Shown: in pieces, positions 54,964 to 64,000 of the stretch
Layout: the number at the start of each line of letters is the position of its first letter
Position numbering within the stretch: the stretch's first letter is position 1
Source: Hydractinia symbiolongicarpus
Lineage: Eukaryota; Cnidaria; Hydrozoa; Anthoathecata; Hydractiniidae
Reading direction: 5' to 3'
DNA length: 64,000 bases
Assembly: GCF_029227915.1 (NCBI RefSeq)
Contig: NC_079887.1
Coordinates: 9,612,001-9,676,000, forward strand
Made by a program: the position numbers and the translations under genes
Notes under the pieces: generated by a model
Told to the model about the DNA's origin: nothing
The model's database searches: none
Seen by the model: the letters and a program-made list of their open reading frames with translations, nothing else

Positions 54964-57900
54964 TTTTCCAACTAAATGTATGCAACTGTTTTTGTATATA
55001 TAACAGCAAAGATCGCTGTAAAATCAAAACAATTATATTATAATAAGCATTACAAAATGGCTGCACTACAGCTTTACTTTAAACTCCACAGAGTAATTTT
55101 ATTAATTGATGCTAAAAGACATTTTTAAAAGTCTGTTTCAACATTTTTCAGCAATTTTTTACCTTAATTTTTAGAGTATTTAATTTTTTTGACCCTGTTC
55201 TTTTTTCAGACAGTGGTTATTGTGATTCATCTATTTATTTTTATTTTTGCCTTCAGACTACAATTTGATGTTGTGGTCATACTCCATTTTTAAATTTTCT
55301 ACATTCTCAGTTTGCTTTTAACTAATTTTTATTTAGTTTCACAATTTCTATTATGAACAGGGCGAACGTTAATAGCAGTTTTACTGTACATATTGTTTGC
55401 ATAATTGATTGAAGTGGTATAAATATTCATATTCATAAAAAAAAAAATAATAATAAAAAATATATATATAAACCCATATTTTTGACATTGCACCACTTTG
55501 GTTCATGGTGTGCATTCCATAACCCAAAATAATTTTCAGTAGTGATCATTTCAAAAAATACAAATAAATGTACTTGTTCTAAAATAGTAAAAAATGGTTT
55601 CCCTGGGGTTTCAAGTTCCCAAAATCATGGCATAGATCCCTGTTTCAAAATATAGAATCTTTGAAAAAAAGCCTATTTTCTCATTTTAAATTACAAGTAA
55701 AAGTGAGAGATAAACCCTAGGAACAAGGTTTAGGCCCCAACTCGTTTCCACTCATTTTGATAGTAATGCTGTATCGCATATGGTGTCTCCTGGTGAAAAC
55801 AATTTTTGCAAAAAAATTGCAACAACAAAACTGTTTTCCTTTAACTTCGAAGATGTCACTTGAGACAGTTGTGTTAGCATCAACTGCTTTACTTTTGGAT
55901 GGTGAAAAAAAAGACAGTAATAAAAAGGCTATATCACGAACTACAGGTTGCATCATATAAAAAAACACAGGCGTGTGGTACGTCAGGCTCCTAAAAAATG
56001 TTTTCAGAGATTTTGGTGCGTGATTTATCACTCGCCTGAGCAGTCCTGGTCTTTTGAGGTGCATGATCGTCCCCACACCTCCACACGCTCCTGCAACAAA
56101 TGAGCAGCGTTTTCAATCACGTACCAAAAACACCTTAGTCACTTCAATAATACGTACCTGAAATGTCTTTTGTATAAAGTAATTATTTACTATACTAATA
56201 ATCAAAGAAAAAAATTACTTACAGTTTGGAATTTGAATGAAAAACATGCATGTTTAAAAATAAATTATTTATTTATTAGTTTAGGGCATCATTAGGTTGT
56301 ATATCACAGAAGTTTCCAGTGGCACGCTTCGAAAATGCTTGTCACTGGCACATCTTAACATGAAGCAAAACTATACAGGAGACTCAATTGTTTGAGTCTT
56401 CGCAGAACATCTCTTCTCACAAAACCGAGGGCATGGCTGACTTATTGCCTGCTGTGTCGTGTGGGAGACAGAACTTCTGGACCTCTTTTTAATACGATAT
56501 ACAATTTTTTCAATTATTATTACTAAACATATTTGATTTCCTTTTCCCCTTTTAAAAATTTTTTAAACTTTATTCAACATGTTTTTTCTTTGGTATTACA
56601 TCACGAGAACATTCGTCCGAAAGCTGTATTAAGTTACAGGACACCTAACCTCTCCCATGTTCTGGTTATATTTAACTTGCATGGGTGCGCACTCTTCTCG
56701 CAGTATTCTCTGTGACGATGAAGGTCGGACTGACTTGTGGCATGGTTCCAAATGGTCTTCCGTCTTTTGTTCTAGTCTCAGTGTAATGCACCAACCGAGC
56801 TTAAGAGTCTCAGCATGAAGGAAAGGGGCCACCTTTAATGTTCTCTATACCTTACAATCTTCATAATAGCACCAACCGTTTTTGATCATGGCATTCAAAT
56901 TTCACAACAAAGTTACGTTGGCAATTTTTTTTAATTTAAAAAGGTTTTTAAGGCCAAACAATTTTCCTTTACAGTTGCCATCTCTCCACGCTACTCACAA
57001 TTCTGTACTCTAAAGAAATTTATTTCTGCTTCTTTTTCTTTTGAAAGAAGTTTTACCGTTTTTACCTTTTTATTCAAAAAAAAGATCAATGGGTTTTACC
57101 TGTTTATTCCAAATATGATCAATGAGTTTTCCCGATTTACATTCGAACACACAAATCTTTTTCTTCTTTAATATTCTAGACATTGCGTGAGCTTATTTTT
57201 AAAAAAAATTTTGCAGTCTCGCATTTTTTTTCTTTCTTCTTTCCGTAATGTGATTTCTAAGAATTATTACTCGCTACAGTTTTATTTAGGAGCGTGATTG
57301 TTCACGCACCTAAGAAATGGATTGATATTTTAGGCGAGTTATTGTTCACTCATCTAACACATTTGAGGAGTATACCAAGGTGCGCTCGCGCACCTAATAT
57401 GATGCAGCCTGGAACTATATCTGGTAAGGCCGTGGATAAAAAGAAGAAAAACCAACGCCTTTGCTACAAAGTCATTCTCTGCTGGTCGCTTCAGCTCTTC
57501 TCGTAAGAATGACAGTGCTTCGTCAAACTACTTTTTTTTTCTTTAACCCTATTCGGTCCAGGGGGGGGGGGGGCGGATTCCGCCCCCCCCCTGACGGTTT
57601 TTTTTTAGTAACTCCTGATTGCTTTCTTATATGGTTATGATACTTACTGAGTTTCAACATTTATCTATTAGAGACCTGCATGCTAAATTTTTAGGTCCCA
57701 TACCTTTCAGAGGCTTTGATATTGGCCATTACTCGAAACTACCCCTAAAATCTCTATGAAATCCTTATAATGGGGAAAATATAATAACTCCTGTTAGGAT
57801 TATCCTTAGAACTTGAAACTTGCAACACAACTTTGTTTCATCAAGAAGAATCATTTTGAATAATTCTAACACGTGACTAATCCAATTTCCCGATTTTGTC

Positions 57901-60900
57901 GGATTTTACCCGAAAATCGGAAAAAAACGGATTTTCGGGCAATTTTTGGCAATTTTTTATTCGATCCATGTAAGAACCGGAAGATATGTTAAAAAAAAAT
58001 TATTTAGCTTTCAGAAACTTCAAACAGAATGTAAAAATTCGCTCTAGAACAAAAGTAATTATATTTTAGGCAGATAGTGGCATTTTTAACAATTTTCAAC
58101 CTTCTGATGACTTTACAGAAAATGTGCTGACGCAAGCAAAAATTTATTGCCACCATTTTGTTCCTTTTATGACGTACTATAAGTGTGCCAAGTTTGATTC
58201 AATTTGAACAATCCTATGAAAAGTTATTGAGGGGGGAGGGGGGGGGGGGAGGGCAGAATCCACCCACCACCCAACCGAATAACAGCGAAATATCATTCAG
58301 AAATCATGTTGCAAGTTGTATGAAAAGGTGGGGACCTTAAGGACAAGAACGCCTGGGAGATTATGGCCATTGCTTATATCTGTATTGTTTTTTTCAGGTA
58401 GATTAATGAATAGCCAGATGCACACATGGTTGAAGTGCAAACTATGATGGAATGGCAGAAACATATTGTATTTTTCATCCTTACATCATTTTATTTCTCA
58501 CAAATTCTCATTGCCCATGAACTTGCTTAAGAATGTCAAGACCCAGGCTCGCGAATACTTTCACAAATTCTTAAGCTTTGATTGTTGTATCAGGCGTGAG
58601 AAATTGAGAGGCCTTGAGAAATTAAAGTAAATCAAACAAATTTAATGGTCAAATTAGATTTCTATTTATTCAGTTCAGCAAGTTCAGGTTTAACCCCCAT
58701 GTCATGTGGGAGAGATAGGTAGGAAGTGCCGGTGTATACCTAATGTATAAATTTAAACACAGGACCCACATTGATAAAGTTTTTCTATTCTGTGATGACC
58801 TTTTGTATTTTCGAAATATTAAATTCATTTGGCTTAGTTAGCTAGCTAGCTAGCTAGTTTTAGCTAATATAGTATTATTATTCATCGATGGTCGAGTACA
58901 AGGGACAAGGAAAGAAATATTTCTCGTAATTTATGTAAATTTTAACCAGAAAGTTGTCATTGATTACAGAAATCGTCAAACATATGCACTTTTTTGACTC
59001 CATGCAGCTGAGCAAAAAAATTCGCACATTATTAACATGTTGTTTTTCATCCATGTTAGAAACCTCACGAAATTGATTTTGAGCAAGCTTTGTTTTGGTC
59101 TGGATCAAGTACGCAATTAAACTGTATAATGCTCTCAAATAGCGTGTCACACACACACCCACACCCCACACCAAACGTCAAATGTGTCGTGACACAGAAT
59201 AAATCGATAAACAATCTATATTATTCTACGCTATGTAGTGCTTAAGACCTTTTAAAAAGTATGAACTATAGTTACTCGTTTTTTTGGGTATGTTTCAACT
59301 GAGTAGTAAAACGGGGGAAAAAGAGTGTCAGTTTGACCAGTTGTTTAGCCATTTTTCATTACTTTTTCATTCCATATATAATATTGTCCTTGCCGACATA
59401 AGGTTAGGCCATGCGTTATCGATAAAAAATAGTCGGTAAAAGTATTACTTGCTTGCAGAGAATTTATTGACTTTTTACTGATTAAAGTAAGTATATTTCA
59501 AATTTAAAAAGAAGCTGTTTTGGGGGTCTCAGATTATTTTAAAGTAAAAAGTTTTCCTAAGTCCCATCTCCAGATTAAATTTTGCAAAGACCTAATTTGG
59601 GTTTCGCTCTAGTCCAATTTTAACTATCCAAACACCATGCAGACCAACGGGTACGATTTACGCCCCTAAGAAGGCTCGTTCTTTCGGAATGTATGAGTTT
59701 GCGCAAGTTCCACGAAGCTCGCAAAAGGCGTGGTGCACGGGAGAGAGAGAATGCGGGGAGACGGTCAATCTGCTACAGTCAAACAGTTATTATTAGAGAA
59801 AATTTCTGCTACAATCAGGCGTTCATCCTACAGAGTATAGTCGATTATCACAGTAAGTTAATTTTGCCAGTTTCGGAAAATTCAACGTAAATTAGAATGG
59901 CTCGAAGTTTTCAATAAATAATAAAATAATTAAAATCGTTATTAGTGTTATTTTATTCTCTAGGGAAGTCGAGCTATGAGGTGTCGTAAAACTCAGCATC
60001 TCCTAGAAAAGTCCCATATTTCTGGCAATTGCGCTAAATTTTTCTTGGCACGCGTGAAAAGTAAGCCCCAAATTATCATTTTGTAGTGTGATGTGCTCTC
60101 CCAGCATCATTGCTTGTTGTGGAGTGAGCTAAAAAAATTGTGGGCGCGCAAGAAAGACTGGAGTCTAGCTTCGGCTGTTCTGTTGAAACCTACCGAAACT
60201 TATTACAAAGGTTGGGAGTTTATGAATCAAAGCTGGCGGTCATTTATTAATTACCATCACCCGTTTTTTATTTCACTCTCATGTGCTTATAACTCTGAAG
60301 TATTAACGTTTTTGTAGCTCAATTCATCTATTTCAAAAAAATATAGTTTGGTTTATAGCTAGGTCAAGCTAATTGGGGCTAGCTAGCATACCAATTATTT
60401 AGTATGAAAAGTGTGTGTCTGTGATAACTATAAGTGTATATAATGTGTTTTTAATTTATTTAAAACAAGTTAGTAGTTCTTTACTTGTAAGTCCTGATTG
60501 GACCAGACTGTAGGATTTTTCTCCAATGGGGCAGGTCTTCCCTGTGGGGAGATCATTTGGAATGAGTCACCAACCCCCTAGTCAAGTGAGACTTTTCTGA
60601 ATCGAGTGAGTACTTTTCTTGTACTCAGGAATTCATAAACTTATTTTTCACAGATGCACTAAAAATCACCACATTGTTTCAGTGCAATAGATAGCTACGT
60701 TATTTTAATTGACACCGTCACATTTTGTTTCCATTGGTAAGGTAGCATGTGAACAATCTATTTCCTATTCCCTCATCAAGCAAGTGAATGAGCTTACTGA
60801 GGTGTCGAATCTTTTAATTAAGTATTTTTTCCCGAATTGAATAAGACTTGCGTTGTTAATGAAAGATCCTTTTTCAAATAAAAGCAACCAGGGGGCTAGT

Positions 60901-62024
60901 AGTTTAGGTTTCTTAATTATTTTATGATTTATTTCAGTACTTTAATTGGAACTGACTTTGGGAAAGTCACCCTATATCAATTTGATTGCATATATAAAGA
61001 AATTGCCCTATTTCCACAAGAATTTTTTTTTTTAAGATTTTTTTTCAATTACCTCGTTACTTACTTGAGACTGTTTGAGGCCATTTGAAGAATTCCAGCA
61101 ACTTTTTCACTCTATATTTAAAAACTCAATCAAACATTGATCAGCACAGAATATCATAACTTTCATCAGAAATGCTTTTTTTTTTTAAAAGTAAGTTTTG
61201 GCAATAGGAAAGGTTTAGCAGTACATCTACGTAGACTGCACATCCCACAACCTACACTTTCCAATTAAAAAATTTAAGTTGATTTCATGGTGCATTACAT
61301 GACACACCTTTTTATGCTTCCTTTTATTGCTTCCTCCACAAGTTAAGGGGATGTCAGTGATAGAGCTATGACGGTTATTATTAACCAAGAGATAGACAGA
61401 TGTATTGGAACCCCCTCACTCCCTTTCTTTACAAGGGGTTTGGGATGGGGGGACGGGGTGTTGACTTTCCTACATTTTATAAAAAAGTGGGATTAAATAT
61501 TTAAGAAGGGTGGGGTTACGCTAATTAGCAGGGTTGTTGTAAAAAGGGTGGGATAGTTTTTTATTTTAGAGTAAGTTTTGCTTCTTAGATTACCTACCTC
61601 ATGTAAGACAGATCATTTAATTTATCCTTGAAACAGCAATTGCTTATTGTTTTAGTTTGCAGCCAGTTTCTATTTCTTTCTTAAAAACAGTTACATCCTG
61701 TTTATTTATTAATATATATCTAATATGTATCTAAATTCATGTTTCTGCCTGTCAAAACGTATTAGAAAAAATCATTTGAACTTGACGGTTGTTAAAAGAT
61801 TCAATAGCAAAAATTAGTCTGCTAGAAATTTTTCTCACTATCAATTTTGTTATAACTATTTAACATTGCTTTTTCGTAGGTTCAATATATATATATTTTT
61901 TAACAACGACAGCAGAAAAAATGCTTTCTGGTGTCTTTGAATGCGAGTTCAAATTAATAGGGTGTGTTTGCATTACATACCCAGTACAGCATAAATTAAT
62001 AGCTTGACCTCAAAAAACAGGGGT
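54964..62024. other. intergenic region between NLE1 and LIS1
   Basis: The two genes diverge from here. A repeat-derived block runs from 57540 to about 58330, bounded by G/C palindromes. A (TAGC)n run lies at 58838-58857 and CA-rich DNA at 59150-59170. A CG-richer patch at 59670-59850 ends in a good donor (CACA|GTAAGT at 59852/59853) and could be a non-coding first exon of LIS1. No coding gene is supported. Confidence 0.45.
57561..57591. repeat. G13-CGGATTCCG-C9 palindrome
   Basis: Thirteen G, the palindrome CGGATTCCG and nine C form an inverted repeat of the same design as 22864-22907. About 640 bp away a degenerate partner (58231-58263, GGGGGGAGGG ... CAGAATCC ... CCACC) closes the block. 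Confidence 0.75.
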
Positions 62025-62228
62025 TACTCTCTACTAGACAACTCCTGCAACCAAAAGTGTGCCATCTCCCCAATTTCCCTCATGTTATCATAGGCCTGGG
62101 TTAACTAAAAATTCTATATGGGCTCTCTACTCGCCTATAGAATTTTTGGCAAGGGTAATCGAACCCTGGTCTTACGCATAAAGTGTCAGAGTTGCATGAG
62201 AGTTTTAACCACCAAGCTAAGGTCCCAC
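62025..62228 (-). mobile_element. tRNA-derived SINE, copy 2, truncated
   Basis: On the minus strand the head begins GTGGGACCTTAGCTTGGTGG and has box A TAGCTTGGTGG and box B GGTTCGATTAC. The body word GAGGGAAATTGGGGAGATGG is shared with copy 1 at 18876-19225 (there GGGAAATTGGGAAGATGG). The distal body and (TATC)n tail are missing. Confidence 0.65.
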
Positions 62229-62891
62229 AATGAAGGTGTTAAAGAGACTGTTCATATTTCTGGAATAAGTCTTTTTTTACTTTTCCAATTGTGCACCAAG
62301 TTCATGCTGCCACATTAGTTGTTAGTGGTAATTTTACGTGATGTGTTAATAGATATCTTACGTGACCAGTTATAATAGTAGAATTTAAAAAATAATTTAA
62401 ACAAAATACAACATGGATGCTAATGTGCATATTTTTTTGTGTGCAATATTAATTAGGAGAGAGTATCCTAATTGGATACATAGCCTAAGTTTCTGTTTAC
62501 CCTGACTGATTACTGTTTCAAAATAACTAGGGTTAGGTTTTGTTACTTTTTTAAGAAATGACTCCTTATAAAGTTCTCTGCGTGTACAATCAAAAATTTG
62601 CCAATGTGTGTTAGTAACTCAAATCACTTATTAGAACACTGCAGCAGTTTAAATAAACACTAAGCTACATTGCCACTAAAGCTACTGTGCCTCTAAGAGA
62701 TACATTTTCAATTCTGCTGCCTCTAAGGTCAGCTATGACAGCGAAACAAAAATTACAATATCAAAATTTTATTTATTTTATTTTAATATGATATTATTTT
62801 ATTTTTTAGAATTAATGTGGCCAGCAGGCCATGTTTAAATAGAACATGATTGTGAAAGATCCTAATATTGCAGTAGTTGATTGATTAAATC

Positions 62892-63486
62892 ATGGTTTTG
62901 TCCACAAAGCAGAAAGAAGAATTGTAAGTGTACATTTGTTTTTAAACTCTTTTTATACTTTTGCTAAAACGAAGGTGTTGGCGTATAATATCGTCCAATA
63001 ATTAAAGTTTTTGACTCTTAGCCACTTTTCACGAGTAAGCAACATATGTAGTTATGTTTAATAGTTTACAAAATAAACAGCATTATTTTAGCTTTGTACT
63101 ATTTTAATTTGAAAGTTTTACACAGAAAACAGTATTGTTCAGCATTTGTGAACCTGGTTGTTAGTTTTGAATGAAGCATAGCATTGTTAAGCTTCATATG
63201 CTCCTGTTTTAATAATTTTCAAACTACTTTAATTTGGAATTGATCTAAATGATTTTCTATGTTCATTTTTTTGCCTACTTAGCAGCACAATATTAAGCAG
63301 TGTCCCACAATTTAGTCCCCAGGCCTTACTTGTGTTTTTGCATTACTGTTTTTAAATAACACACATTGTCTTATGTTTATGAAATGTTACACTGATTTCT
63401 TGTTTAGAAATAAAGCTATAGCTGATTATTTACAACAATGTGGCTATTCACAAACTCTGGAGAGATTTCAAGAGGAAGCCAACATA
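62892..63486 (+). CDS. pafah1b1: LIS1 (PAFAH1B1), first two coding exons, gene continues beyond the window
   Basis: LIS1 regulates cytoplasmic dynein and is also the beta subunit of platelet-activating factor acetylhydrolase 1B. Exon 1 is 62892-62923 (MVLSTKQKEE plus two bases) and exon 2 is 63408-63486; the join TT|A restores Leu and exon 2 ends in phase 0 before GTATGT. The 37 residues MVLSTKQKEELNKAIADYLQ, QCGYSQTLERFQEEANI align along their full length with the start of animal LIS1 and contain the LisH dimerisation motif (about 7-37). The coiled coil and seven WD repeats would lie past base 64000. The start ATG is preceded by an AT-rich leader, and further 5' UTR exons are likely upstream. 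Confidence 0.88.
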
Positions 63487-63659
63487 GTATGTGCCTTAAC
63501 AGCAATTTGTTTCTTAAACGGACACATTCATAAATATCAGACTGTTTATGGATGCACTATATCACCCACTGCGATTGCGAATATTAAATTAGACAAGAAA
63601 ATTTAAGAACCATTTTCACAGTCATATATTTATCTGTTTTTTGAAACATCAGGGGAGGA

Positions 63660-63990
63660 TGTAAAAACTACTTCTTTTCTTCAGGCTGTCATATCCGACC
63701 CTAACTATCGCAAATCCATTTGGATTCTCGCAACTACCACTTCGTAAATCCACCGAATCTAGTTGCATTCTTGTGATTCTTACCTCTCGCGAATCTAATT
63801 TAGATTTTCATAAATTAAATACGGGAATCCAATTTTTATAGTTTTCTTTCTCTAGTATTATTATGATTTGAAACACTACCTTAAGTGGATAAATTTTCGC
63901 GAGACGAGAATTTAAAGATTTCGCGTGGATTAAATTTCGCGAATTAGGCCTTCTTTATTTAATTTCGCGACTATATAAATTGTAACTAGA
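63660..63990. repeat. repeat with CGCGAAT/TTCGCGA words in the second LIS1 intron
   Basis: The words TCGCAAATCC, CTCGCGAATC, TTTCGCGTGG and TTTCGCGAATTAG recur within about 300 bases, partly as inverted copies. Similar words occur at 38085-38150. This is probably a MITE-like element; its ends cannot be fixed. Confidence 0.45.
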
Positions 63991-64000
63991 AAAAAGATGT

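Noticed and set aside
59693-59890. 65-residue frame with an Arg-rich start
   Set aside because: No family signal and a strong splice donor inside; more likely untranslated exon sequence or chance.

Overview
The window is AT-rich, intron-rich eukaryotic DNA. It holds clear orthologues of four conserved animal genes, many small inverted-repeat elements and several layers of retroelement and virus-like debris. I infer a cnidarian, most likely a medusozoan/hydrozoan such as a Hydractinia relative. That rests on overall look (short introns, low GC, an 889-residue intronless receptor, capsid-like and SAP-type repeat families I associate with cnidarian genomes), not on a diagnostic marker. All gene models below were spliced by eye using GT/AG sites, reading phase and protein-family fit.

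Layout. (1) 1-5.5 kb, + strand: a complete hnRNP L-type gene, 18 coding exons, four RRMs. (2) 5.5-11.4 kb: intergenic DNA with a decayed transposon-derived gene and small inverted repeats. (3) 11.4-13.2 kb, - strand: a complete two-exon ALKBH4 gene. (4) 13.6-22.9 kb: accessory DNA with fragments of a GIY-YIG endonuclease retroelement, a palindromic repeat array at 15.4-15.9 kb, a TIR element packed with one short word and carrying a 53-bp minisatellite, a tRNA-derived SINE, a 555-bp MITE and a G/C palindrome. (5) 23.0-35.3 kb: a mosaic of a virus-like element (capsid-type fragments, a GT31 glycosyltransferase, other ORFs) and a BEL/Pao retrotransposon. The order reads as X1-left, BEL gag, X2, BEL integrase, X1-right, that is, nested insertions. 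(6) 35.4-37.7 kb: a MITE, a SAP-domain mini-ORF and a broken axonemal dynein heavy chain fragment. (7) 38.6-39.8 kb, + strand: an unrecognised two-exon gene behind two perfect CRE palindromes. (8) 41.5-55.0 kb, - strand: a complete 18-exon Notchless (NLE1) gene whose 7.4-kb fourth intron contains, on the other strand, an intronless seven-transmembrane receptor gene. (9) 55-62.9 kb: intergenic repeats. (10) 62.9 kb to the end, + strand: the first two coding exons of LIS1 (PAFAH1B1), running out of the window.

The conserved genes are functionally unrelated housekeeping genes (splicing regulation, demethylation, ribosome assembly, dynein regulation). I see no operon-like link between them. The most unusual parts are the nested virus-like/BEL block with its linked glycosyltransferase, the nested receptor gene, the start-stop uORF on hnRNP L, and the palindromic array at 15.4 kb.
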